A stretch of DNA of 64,000 nucleotides from Siphonodentalium dalli (lineage: Eukaryota; Mollusca; Scaphopoda; Gadilida; Siphonodentaliidae), in contig CP136067.1 in the NCBI GenBank assembly GCA_032622095.1, positions 92,556,707 to 92,620,706 of the forward strand, given 5' to 3'. Each line of letters starts with the position of its first letter. Positions within the stretch are counted from its first letter, which is position 1. Positions 13,501 through 24,600 of the stretch are shown here, piece by piece. A model generated the notes under the pieces. The model had not been told where the DNA came from, made no database searches, and saw only the letters and a list, made by a program, of their open reading frames with translations. A program made the translations under genes and the position numbers.

Positions 13501-14769
13501 CTTTATGAATTTTGTCATGGATGTTGACATTGACATGTAGATGGAAACAAGTCATTTTGGGGTCATTCGGCCAAAAAACATGGCCGCTGGTGGCCATTTT
13601 GGATTTCAAAATTCAATCCATTGCCGCGGGCTACAGGTCGTGCTGTTCGTCTGATCATCATGAAATTTGTCACGGATGTTAACAATGACATGTAGATGGA
13701 AACGAGTGATTTTGAGGTCGTTCAGCCAAAAAACATGGCCGCCAGCAGCCATCTTGGATTTTACTCTTTGCATGACTAAATTCTTTGGCGCGGGCTACAG
13801 GTTGTAGCTTTGGTCAGAACTTCATGAAATTTGTCATGGATGTTAACAATGACATGTAGATGGGATCGAGTGTTTTGGGGTTGTTCGGCCAAAAAACATG
13901 GCCGCCAGCAGCCATCTTGGATTTTACTCTTTCAATGACTAAATCCTTTGGCGCGGGTTACAGGTCGTACCTTTGGTCTGACCTTTATGAAATTTGTCAT
14001 GAATATTGATATTAACATGTATATGGGAACGAGTCATTTTGGGGTCATACGGCCAAAAAACATGGCCGCTGGCAGCCATCTTGGATTTCAAAATTCAATC
14101 CATTGGCACGGGCTACAGGTCGTACTGTTTGTCTGATCATCATGATATTTATCATGGATGTTAATATTAACATGTAGATGGGAACGAGTCATTTTGGGGT
14201 CGTTTGGCTAAAAAACATGTCCGCCAGCAGCCATATTGGATTTTACTCTTTGCATGAATAAATCCTTTGGTGTGGGCTACAGATCGTAGCTTTGGTCGGA
14301 ACTTCAAGAAATTTGTCATGTATGTTAACAATGACATGTAGATGGGAAACGAGTCATTTTGGGGTCGTTCAACCGAAAAACATGGCCGCCAGCAGCCATC
14401 TTGGATTTTACTCTTTGCATGACTAAATCCATTGGCACAGGCTACAGGTCATATCTTTGATCAGATCATTATGAGATTTGTAAAGGTTGTAGATGGGAAC
14501 AAGTCATTTTGGGGTAATTCGGAAAAAAACATGGCTGCCGTTGGCCATTTTAGAATTTACTCTTTGCATCAATAAATACTTTGGCACACCATAATCACCA
14601 CATCCATGATCCGATCATTATGAAACCTGTTATAAATGTTGATATTGACATGTACATCTAGTCTTACTTAAACATTTGTATTAGCACTTTTCCTATTCTT
14701 CCATTTACTGTCGACCATTAAATTATTCCCCTACCTAAGTTGAGCTACAGTGTCATTGACACTTTCATT
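10577..14769. repeat. Macro-repeat unit D (terminal, rearranged)
   Basis: It starts like units B and A. Its ~162 bp core (11687-14650) is rearranged, with locally re-amplified blocks and more diverged monomers after about 13380. Homology continues into the first ~30 bp of the RT-relic segment (GACACTTTCAT) and then stops abruptly at about 14769, where unrelated DNA begins. This is the edge of the macro-array. Confidence 0.88.
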
Positions 14770-14859
14770 ACATTCTATTTTAATTCTACATCCTTGTATT
14801 TTGAAGACCAAAATATTTTACCGAGTTTCATTTCTGAATGAAATAAAGACCTATAGCGC

Positions 14860-15048
14860 TAGCATGGCGTAATTACACAATGGTGCGGCGTTCTTACACC
14901 CTACATAATATATACGACATATACACGCGCAATTAGGTTGAGCACGACGTACTTACGCCCTATAATGTGGTGTATATTATCTGTAATACGGCGTAATTAC
15001 GTCTCAGTACGACATATATTCGCCGTAATATGTCGTAATTACGCCCTC
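14860..15048. repeat. Palindrome-rich CGTAATTACG tract, left part
   Basis: Irregular short repeats around the palindrome CGTAATTACG and variants (GGCGTAATTAC, CGTACTTACGCC, GCCGTAATATGTCG) at roughly 30-40 bp spacing. The same motif continues at 16475-16557, beyond the inverted-repeat element, which appears inserted in it. Confidence 0.7.
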
Positions 15049-15050
15049 TA

Positions 15051-16472
15051 ACCCTTGGAACAAACGTCGCACTACCGACGAATCGAATTCAATTAGAATT
15101 AGACTCGAGTTTAATTCATAATTCGTCTGTTGGAACAAACGTCGCATTTAATTCAAGACGAATCTAAATAATTTCTTAAAATGGCATAAAGCGTTCATAA
15201 GGGTTTTGGTCAAAACGGCTAAAATAGGAAGTTTTATATCAATTCTGAAACGTAAAATTCAGTGAGCACATGTGGCTTTTGACTTCCAAGCGACGAAATT
15301 AATGTTACTATTCTGAGGAGTGGAAATTATTGGTTTTATATAGCTATTTCGTAGGTATTTTATACATATTTTAGGTCGGACATGTACTTGTACCTTTTTA
15401 ACAATTTAATAGCAAGTTGAGGTCAACGCGATATACACTATATTGCGTCAATATGCCTATCTAAAACCACATGGTAAAATAAACATAGCGGACAGGGACG
15501 TATGGCTAGAGAGTCTCCGTTGTGGGAGGGGTAATATATTTGCGTAATTCAATTTGCAACCCGCTTGGCTGTTCTTTCACATGCATGACTGAATGGATCA
15601 ATAATCTTGTGATCGTGCACTGGGCGGACCATGGCTCTGCCAGTAGAAGACAAATCAGAGATCTGAACCTGAAAATCCGATCATAGTTGGGCACAGCGGG
15701 AGAAAAACTTTGAACATGAAAACCGCAACCAAAAATCCATAGCATTAGACTGGCCTCAAGCTTTCCAAGTGTTGAAAATTTACAATTTGACACCCCCACG
15801 AAGTTGGAAAATTTCCAACTAATGACCATTTAAGTTCATAATTTTTAACAAAACCATAGGAAAATAATTAGTAGTTTTTTTTGGTTGGCTACGGGGGTCA
15901 TGAGGGACCAGGACACAGACTTCCCGACTGATGGCCATTTCAGTCAAAATGTTGCAAATGTTGGTCTAAAAACAACAAATTCCCCAATAATTCATTGTTG
16001 GAGAAAATCAAATTTCAAGAACAATTTCAACCCATCGTTGATGTGAAATTTGCACACGTCCATGCACATGCAGTATAGCGTGTATATCCAGACGAAATAA
16101 ATATTTATTTAGTGCGTCTACTCGCATTTAATTTGAAACAAACGTCGCACTATCGTCGACTCGAATTCAAATACCGCCAAATTACGTCATGCTCGTTGGT
16201 GTTTTCCAGTTTGCATTGGAATTCCCTCATTAGCATATCATTATGTAGCTCGTTTGCATGTCTCCGATTTAAATTCGAGTCGACGGTGATGCGACGTTTG
16301 TTTCAAACACGGATCTCAGACGCATCAGCAATTAAATTCGTGTTGACCACACGTATTCTTCGTCGGTAGTGCGTCTACTCGCATTTATTTGCAACAAACG
16401 TCGCACTACCGACGAATCTAATTCAAATAATTGAATTCGATTCATCGGTAGTGCGACGTATGTTCCAAGGGT
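15051..16472. mobile_element. TA-flanked terminal-inverted-repeat element, 1422 bp, no transposase
   Basis: Left end ACCCTTGGAACAAACGTC at 15051 and right end, as reverse complement ACCCTTGGAACATACGTC, ending at 16472. The inverted repeats match over 44 bp with two mismatches. TA flanks both ends (15049-15050, 16473-16474), fitting a TA target duplication as made by Tc1/mariner-type transposases. No transposase frame is present. Related palindromes lie inside at 16132-16307 (GTTTGTTTC ends) and 16392-16466. Confidence 0.8.
16132..16307. mobile_element. Nested short palindromic element
   Basis: TTTGAAACAAACGTCGCACT at the left is mirrored by TGCGACGTTTGTTTCAAA at the right. The arms extend over the GTCGACTCGAATT segment. 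Size 176 bp, related to the ends of the enclosing element. Confidence 0.65.
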
Positions 16473-16557
16473 TATACAGCGTAATAACATAATGTAATAC
16501 CACGTACTTACGCCTAATGGTACGGCATAAATCCGCCGTACTTATACATCACCATAC

Positions 16558-16686
16558 TGTAGGCGCATATATATATGACACATTTCACCAGAACAAAAAT
16601 TTACCCCACCCCAATAGTACTAATATGATCAAGTACTATTGGATGGGGTCAATATTTGTTCTGGGGACCTGTGCAATATGCCTACA
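16558..16686. repeat. Hairpin-forming inverted repeat
   Basis: CCAGAACAAAAATTTACCCC (16588) pairs with GGGGTCAATATTTGTTCTGG (ending 16664) around a short AATATGATC loop, through CCAATAGTACT/AGTACTATTGG. A weaker outer pairing joins TGTAGGCGCATAT and ATATGCCTACA. Likely a MITE remnant; a transcript would fold into a ~35-bp stem. Confidence 0.7.
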
Positions 16687-18579
16687 CATATATAAAAATA
16701 CATTTAGTGACACCATTTCCAGAAAAAGCATGAAAACGATAATTCTTCTGTTTTTGCGACCAACACACTTGAGCGCGAAGAAGGACATTCGATTAGTAGA
16801 GGTGTTTCATTCGTTCTTGAATATTTGTCACACGACCGTGAGATGGCCATAACTAACCTAAATCGCGACCGAAACAATGGCATGTTATTTCACAAACAAC
16901 ATCATTTTGTATCCCCACCAACATCCTTTTATATATTTAACAGATTCAGATCGGATCCTCAATAACATCGCTTTGGATCATCAATTTACTTTTCACCTGC
17001 TTGTGTCGAATATATGCCATATCCAAACACTTTCCACTGCCTAAAGCCGTCAGTATGCTTATTTGTACCTCTATGCATGTCATGTTTATAAATTATTCCT
17101 ATTATTTGGATATAAATGGCGAAATAACAGGAATGTCACAAATTGAATTAAAATGACCTATTTAATTCCTGTTTATGCCAAAACAACTTTAGAGTTATTG
17201 CAGAAGCATTCCAGCAGACGATTGCACCACTTGAATCAACAATACTCCATTTTAAATTACACAAATTACGTCTAAACTCTCGATGTGAGTTTTGAAATAT
17301 CACGCGTCACCAGCATCGCTTTGTACTAACAACATCATAGCAAAACAGCAGGACCCACCAACATCATAGCATTTCTGCAGGACCACTTGACCAGGGGTGA
17401 AATTATTCTCCATTCGCATCTATGCGTCAACTATGCGTCAATGCCATTGCCTGATCACCATAGCCATGCACTGTGTAGATCCGTGTATCTGAGATTATCC
17501 GTCATTCCATACATGTATATATCACAACAATATCACAGCGTCACCGGTGTTTCAATCAAAAGAATAGCAGACTCTGTAACTGGCGATATATTATGGCGAG
17601 ATGGTTCTCAAATCACGTTTCGATGAAAATTGAAGGATATGATCCATCGTCCTTTGTACAGGTACTTGTATGTTGTAGCCATCAAACTTGTGACTGACTC
17701 ATGCGTCATGACTGATCTGTGACGTCATAATTCTGATTTACTTCTACATTGTTGTATGTCTCGTAATCCTAGTCACCAGTGGTTGACTCTTGTGAGTTAA
17801 TTGTGCCGTTTTTAATTTTGTGAAACTTAAGTATTTGTCTTTTCAAATTCACAATACTGTTGTGCATGTCAAGTGTAACCCCACTGCACTCAATGACTCA
17901 TGCTGTTTGAATTTGGTCTGTCTCAGTTCACTAAAAATTGCTGCTTTCTTGCAGAGGAAAATATCAATGATTAGCACCCGTTAATTTTCGGAGGTTATAA
18001 CACCTTGTCCCGTTCATATACAAACATAATCCACATAGTGCTAACAATATTCCAGGTTACTAAGAAGCAAGTTAGGTCCAATTTCACACACACAAAATAT
18101 GTTGATGAATTTCCGAGAAGTTCATGTCCCTAATCTAAAATACCCCCAGCACCTAATTGGGCACACGCTACAGTGTGTAAGCCGAGGCCGAGAGCGATTC
18201 CAACATAAAATGTGTAAGCCTGCTATTAGTTTGTGCCTTCCATCCATTTTTATAAACTCAATCGCCTCAAGTGGCCTGACGCCGCCATATTTTCTTCAAA
18301 TGTATCGTACATCACGTGATGCAGTCACATGTGTCACTATTTGGTTCCGAGAGCGGCTAGTGCCAAATGCTTTGGTATTATATCAATATATAGAACCAAG
18401 TTCTTCTCGGTACCTATTGCTTTGGTACTACAAGACATATAGGTACTACGAATGACCTATACGGATTGTTATATCTAAGAGTGTGGGACAATATTTGTTT
18501 TGCTATTTAAAGTTTTTGGTACCGAAAGACATGTTAATTTCCCCATATTTTCCCCACATTTGTCAAACCAAAGTACTTT
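16687..18579. other. Unassigned non-coding DNA
   Basis: Short open frames exist (for example 17387-17626 and 18099-18455) but show no domain, codon bias or splice context. A short direct repeat ACCAACATCATAGCA occurs near 17325-17375. Nothing further recognised. Confidence 0.6.
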
Positions 18580-18949
18580 TAGCTCACCTGAGACGAAGTC
18601 TCCGGTGGAGCTTTAGTCATTATTCCTCTTCCGTCGTCTGCCTGTGTATCTAGCCGTCCGTCTATAATCTTCCTCTCCAGAACCATTATATAGATCGGGT
18701 TCATATTTGGTGTGGATAGTTCCTTGGTGATTCACATTCAGATGCGTTCAAATGAGGTCACCAAGTCAAACAGTTGCGAAACCAGGTCCATTACTCTATT
18801 CATTCATAGTAATTCTTGAAACGACCTCTCACCAAGAACCGTCGAGTCGATTTAGGTTATATTTGGTATGGAGAGGCATTGTGTGACACTGGTTCAGATT
18901 TGTTCAAATGGGCTCACTTGTTCCAATTTGGACGGAGGGACATACTCTT
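18580..18949 (+). repeat. AGCTCACCTGAGACGAAG-family dispersed repeat, copy 1
   Basis: Starts TAGCTCACCTGAGACGAAGT with the stem partner CTCCGGTGGAGCT, then CCGTCGTC/CCGTCCGTC. Two similar halves follow, each with GGTTCATATTTGGT, CAGAT..GTTCAAATG and GGTCAC. This family is familiar to me from mollusc genomes; its class is not settled. More diverged than copies at 38725 and 42283. Confidence 0.8.
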
Positions 18950-19790
18950 GTAAATATTATCATGAAAATAACAAATAACAAATAACCCCTTGTTCAATTT
19001 AAAACAAACTGTATTAACATGTTTTATATAATTAAAACAAATGTAGTGTAATTAAGATTTAACCCTTATTAAATTTAACAATGTTTTTGTTTACACTGTG
19101 ATGATATTGTCAATTTTACGGAACATGTTTGACAATCAAATAACTGGGGAGAATGTGGGGTCATTAACATTCAATTTAGATTTGAGATAGATTCCCATGT
19201 ATTGTTCTTAGCTGTCTGGATTGTCAACCAATATTATAATTGCTCTTGATTGAGTGATATTGCGTCTGTATAAACCATATAATATATTATGTTGATTGAT
19301 TTCAATATCTGGCTAGACAAAAGTGGCTGAGATAGGGATTTAAGACTTTACTTTCAAAGAATTGACTTCAACTCCTAAACATAATAGTGAGAGCTCTTTT
19401 GTGTGAATATAGACAGAGCTATGATTGTTAAAACTACCACACCCTCCCCATATACTTTAACCCCTTTTTAAGACAAATTAATTGATCTTTTGAATTCAAG
19501 TCGGGTACTGCTATATGGATTCCTGGGATCATATTTTTGATTTAAAATTACCAGCTATAGATGCAACAGATGTTACAATAGTATGTATATATATGCTGTT
19601 AACTCGTTTTGTCTATGCCGATGATGTGTTGATCTATTATGCCGATAATTTCAAGGGAAAAGTATCAGTGCCGCCAGCATGGGCGATAACCCTTCCATAA
19701 ATTGTGTAACTACTTTTGAGGAAAATGATTTCACTTCAACTCTTAAAATATACCGTTTGAAATTAGTAGTTGAATTGGGATCATATATTG
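18950..19790. other. Unassigned AT-rich DNA
   Basis: AT-rich sequence without coding signal; it lies between two dispersed repeats and may be degenerate repeat DNA (it shares phrases such as TTTAAGACAAATT with 40.0 kb). Confidence 0.5.
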
Positions 19791-19797
19791 GAATTTT

Positions 19798-20525
19798 CTT
19801 TAGTTCAAATATGGGCAGAATAGGGCAGAGATAAGTTGTTTAACTCTACCCTACCCACCATACCTGTATCCATGCTGATGAATTCAAATTTGGCACTGTT
19901 ATAATAATATATCGATTACTAATATTTTTCAAACTGACAGGGTGTGGGTATATGAAGGCAATGTTAGGGACATTGTGGTGGGAAGATGATGGGGCTTGGT
20001 GTCAAAATGTTCAACAGTTGCAAAGTTCATGTCTGATACAAAATGAGTTGTAAATTTGATGTTCACACCAAACATAGGTTAGCATTATTCTTGTAGTTTG
20101 ATTTTCCAAACAGTATGTTTTAGACCAACAATCAATATTGTCCTAATTCCTGTTAAACTGTTGGACCAAAATCGGAAATGGCCACATTTTTTTACTTTAT
20201 GCGGTTGTCAGGTTGGCCATACAATTTAAATTTATGGGCGATGTTAAGTTGGAAATTTCCAAAATTTGGAGAGCTTGAAGTACCATTTGTACAATTCTAG
20301 GGATGCGCAAATGAACTTTTGTGAATTAAGGACTGTGGCGTGGTTGTCTTATTTAAAAGGGGTTGAAGACTAGTCCGTGGTGCTCAATTATATATTTCAA
20401 GGTGAATACCTCTGATCAACTAAGATCCTCCGGCCATGTCCCTGTTGAGAACTACATGTACTTGTCTTAAGTTATTTTGACAAGTAATCACTGTCGTAGT
20501 CTTCAGAGTCCCAGTCTTCTTAGTC
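19798..20525 (+). repeat. Dispersed ~0.7-kb repeat, copy 1
   Basis: Diverged but collinear with 40575-41232. Shared landmarks in order: GGCAGAGATAAG, CTCTACCCTA, GATGTTCACACCAAACATAG, TAAACTGTTGGACCAAA, GAGAGCTTGA, GATGCGCAAA, GTTGAGAACTAC and TTCAGAGTCCCAGTCTTCT. No coding potential; probably an old transposon fragment. Confidence 0.75.
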
Positions 20526-21277
20526 GTTGTCATCAGTTAAACGACTCCACATTCATTGACAGTCTTGGTTAAAGGAAACCACACAACCAGTAAACTATAA
20601 AAATTCACAGACACATTATGCGTATAATGCGGAGCTATCTGATATGAGGTTGCTATGCATTTTTTTCCGTTGCATTTTTTGACTCATTCAAGATTGATTG
20701 GGCGTCTAGCCCTTAAAATTTAAATGTAAGCAACTACAGTACCATCCAAAAAATTTATTAGTTATTCATCAATTGGTGGGGAGTACTCCATTCCATTTGA
20801 ACAGAACCACGAAATTTGCACACTGAGATATCAAAAGCACCCAGTCTGGTGAATTTCAAAATTTCCTCAATATAGAGTAAAATAAAACAATGTTATGTGA
20901 AATCAGTGCGTTTTATTTATGGAAACAACAAACCAGCTGAGCCAATGCTAACAAATGGTTTCATTTTCGTGCTGTATTCGTGAATCCATACATTGAATAG
21001 TTTGTGCACATGCACACATCAGCACAACGAATACATATCTTCCCTATTCAAAAATATAATCAACAACGTATGTCCGTGAATACCGAGTGGTACGACCTTA
21101 GGTTTCCATTTGTTTCAATATGGATTTAGAAATGGTTGTAAGTGTTGTCCATCTATCGACATGCACGGTTTTCCGTAGAAGTGAAATTTCTCAAAGACAC
21201 TATTTCAGACTGTAATCCTACACTTTAATGTCGGCAGTGTAAAATGTATACATTTTTTTATTTACATGTAATTGCAG
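20526..21277. other. Upstream region of the CARD gene
   Basis: No gene recognised. It ends in the likely acceptor AATTGCAG before exon 1. If that acceptor is used, the true promoter lies further upstream and cannot be placed. Confidence 0.45.
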
Positions 21278-21613
21278 ACACAATATATCATCTTTCGTGA
21301 ACACCAATGATGGAGACCGCGCATAGAATTATAATTCGAAACAACTTGGTATATCTTAAAGAAAACTGTGAGCCTAGAGATCTCACAGATGAACTCTCTT
21401 GTTCGAATGTCCTCATGAGAGACGACATCGAAATGGTACGTGGGAAGGAAACATGCGGAGCTAGGATGAGGGAGATGACGTCAATGTTAATAAAGCGTGG
21501 TCCTGAAGCATATGTGAAATTTCTCAACGCTCTCAGAAATTCAGGATACGGATTCGTGGCTGATAAACTAGAGGATACGATAGTGACCCAAACAGAAATT
21601 AAAGAATACGAGG
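21278..21613 (+). CDS. Exon 1: N-terminal CARD
   Basis: The coding part starts at ATG 21307 or the adjacent ATG 21310; the second has a better +4 G. A good acceptor (pyrimidine stretch, AATTGCAG at 21270-21277) just upstream suggests a 29-nt leader behind a 5-prime UTR intron whose first exon I cannot locate. The exon encodes 102 codons plus one base. CARD hallmarks are the opening HRIIIRNN helix (residues 6-13), L26-x-D28-x-L30, V35-L36 followed by D39-D40, R53-x3-M57-x3-L61, RGPEAY (64-69), FLNALRNSGY (72-81) and ADKLE (85-89). This pattern is typical of caspase-2/caspase-9/CRADD-type CARDs. The donor is GAGG|GTGAGT at 21613/21614. Confidence 0.82.
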
Positions 21614-24600
21614 GTGAGTAATCTAAATATCCGACGATCGCTTGTGTTACACTTATTCAAACCGTCAAGATAACTACAACGTCCGTGACATGCTATTACA
21701 CACCAATTGAAACAATAATGGTGTTATTCTAGCCTCAGATCTGCGCCATTGTGTCATTTGTTAAAGTGTCTTCGGTGTCCGTTATATAGTTGTAGTTTCA
21801 GGAAAATCGCAGTTCTAACGGTGTGTTGCATGTGGACACCATTTGGGCTGCGTTCACTGTGCCTTTAACTATTATGAGAACCGTCCAATGATTTCCCTCG
21901 TGAAACGCGAGGATTATTTCCACTCAGGTCTAGCACCTCGTGACCATAACGCTCTAATCACTTGAGAAGTAAAGGCGTGCGATACTCAGAACTGTTGATA
22001 CAGCTCAGTCGTTTTGGATACTATAAATCGGCAAAAATCGACAATAAATCTGCGTAAAATGCGAGGTTTTCATTCGGCGAACACGCCCTCTATTAACCAG
22101 CCATCGGTCATATAAATATCAAAAAATCTTAATATAAAATGTTCGAAACCGCCAAGCTCGACTGTGAGAGTGAGAAATGATAATCATTTTACATGTTTTA
22201 CATGAAAACTAGCTGGAGCAAGTTTTAGAAACGATAAATCTGCGGAAATTCAGCTTCATATTTTGATTTAAAATTCTAGCTTGGCGGTTCGGTGATCGGT
22301 CATCTAAAAGTAAAAAATTCTCCGTATATAATGTTCAAAACCGTCAAGCTCGACTACGAGAGTGATACGTGATAACCATTCAACATGTTTCTAATAACAA
22401 ACTTGGTACAATTGGTGTTTAAAAAGAGAAATCGGCCAAAAATCGACAAGAAATCTGCGTAAAAAGACGATGTTTTGATTTTGTGACCACGCCCCCTATT
22501 AACCAACCAATCGGGGATGTTACTGCCAGTATTGTCGATTAATTCACGAAAATGGGCCATATAAGTAATTGGCCGGTGCTATTCCAACATAATACAAGCG
22601 AAAACAGCGTTTAAAATGCTTTTAAAAATTTCAAACCGCCAAGCTTGTCTTTTAGTCACCTCCCTCAAAAACTGCCACCAAGCTTGCATTTTAGCCGCTC
22701 TCATACTATAATCCTACCTATAATATTGCATGACGTCACTGATATACAGTGATATTCCAGTGATACAACAAATCTGGAGAGTGGATCCATAACTCTATAC
22801 ATTGATCGTTATGATTTCAAACAAAACGAATAATGTTAACCCCTTTAAAACAAACGAATTTCAGATGCATTTGTCTCTATGACCCATCTGGCCACTCCCC
22901 AAACGGATATTCTCTTGCCCCGCATGTGCCCCGAATGAACACTGGGTCAATACATTTTCCGATGCAATCGTTGAACTTGTGTCTGAATATTAAACACTAT
23001 GCAAACTGTTTTGAGAAAACTTGGAACGATTTTTCCCTTTTCCACTTTGAAACGATTAACATCGTTATTCATACGGCCTACCTATATGTCTTTATAGCCA
23101 CCGACGACGAGGGGTCACCAACCTATATGCAAGACAATAAGAAAATCATCAGCATGTTTAAAGCGGAACTCTGTCACAGAGTCAAACCCACACATTTGCT
23201 GCCGTTCCTCACATTCATGGAATCAACGGATGAGGTGAGCACTACTAAACTTATACCAAAGATATCAATATCCCCTGAAGAGTTAACGTGTTAAAAAGTA
23301 CACTTATTTTCCTAGAAACATAATTGATTTCATGCTTACGGCCTTTAGTTAATATCACTGAATCGAATACAAGTCTCTGTGAGTACAAACTATTTAGAAA
23401 CATATAACACTGTACACTGTTTAATACCCATTGTGTTGATTGTTGCACACTGCCTATAATTGAGATGGATATTTGTGTCGTTTTGCTAACATTAATTTAG
23501 TAGCCATAAGTAGAATTGAATTCCCAAAATGGAACATAAGCCTTACGCAATTAGGATATTCCTTCGAATCTAGCATGCACGCTATCAATCAAGTGTTTGG
23601 GCCCTTTGTCATTATAAAACTCATGTGATTCTTATGGCATACTTCTTAATGACGTTAGTTCTGAACTTCCTAATATTACTTGCCTTTGAACTCAATATCC
23701 AAATGTTTATGATAATAATGATTGTGTTGGTTATAGCCAACATAGTATAGGGAAATTGAATATTTGTATAGTGTTTTGCATACATTAATAGCAAACAGAA
23801 GACATTGTGACTATTATACAGCTCATGGGATGAGCTCTTCTTGTTTCTATTTATGAGACTTGGCAAAAATCGAGGCGCCCATTACCGAGAACAGTGATGG
23901 CTTCGCTGGTTATTCTTTATGATTGCGAATATTACTTGAAAGCGAGCAATATCATGTTCTCGAAAAACATGAGAAGTCTTACTAAATACCCACATGGCAC
24001 CACATAACCTATATGTATATATTTAATTAATAACTTAGTAAATTTTCCGCACCATTGTGAATTAGATATTAGTGAGAACATAAAATATTATAATAATTAC
24101 ATAGCCAAATTTCCATTGCCATGCAGTTGGGTTGTCAGTGATAGATACCACAATAAAAAGAAACAACGTCACATAATTATTTACATAAATCAGATTAGTA
24201 GAACAAATAGGGAGACGTTTTAAACACACATTCACTAATCAACTAGTTATTCAGAGCCAGATTATTGAACTAACTTACTTACTGATATGTGGTATACAAT
24301 ATATACTGTAGACACATTTCAGCTGAAAACTAAGAATAATTTCAGCTTCTCCATGTATACAAATATAAAACTTGGATGACTTTTTGGTGTGTTATTGAGG
24401 AATAATGCATGACCGAATGGTGGACAGTAATTGCAAACCACTTCGCTGTGATCTATCACTCAGTAAAACACTCCCACGCCATATTCTTTCCTCGCGTGTT
24501 TAAATGACAAATGATGCTGATTGTGTGCCCTCTAATCTATTGGCAGCAAATGATAATGAACACGGAGGCAACTATGTCGGATATGGCTGCTTGCCTTAAA

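Noticed and set aside
1-14769. CRISPR-like direct repeats
   Set aside because: Monomers are contiguous, 140-162 bp, with no unique spacers, in a clearly eukaryotic context.
18099-18455. 118-codon plus-strand frame
   Set aside because: Composition and peptide look random; no start context or homology recognised.
22833-23097. Open frame upstream of exon 2
   Set aside because: The domain-like sequence starts only after the acceptor at 23097, and the phase-1 join to exon 1 is exact; the upstream part is intron read-through.
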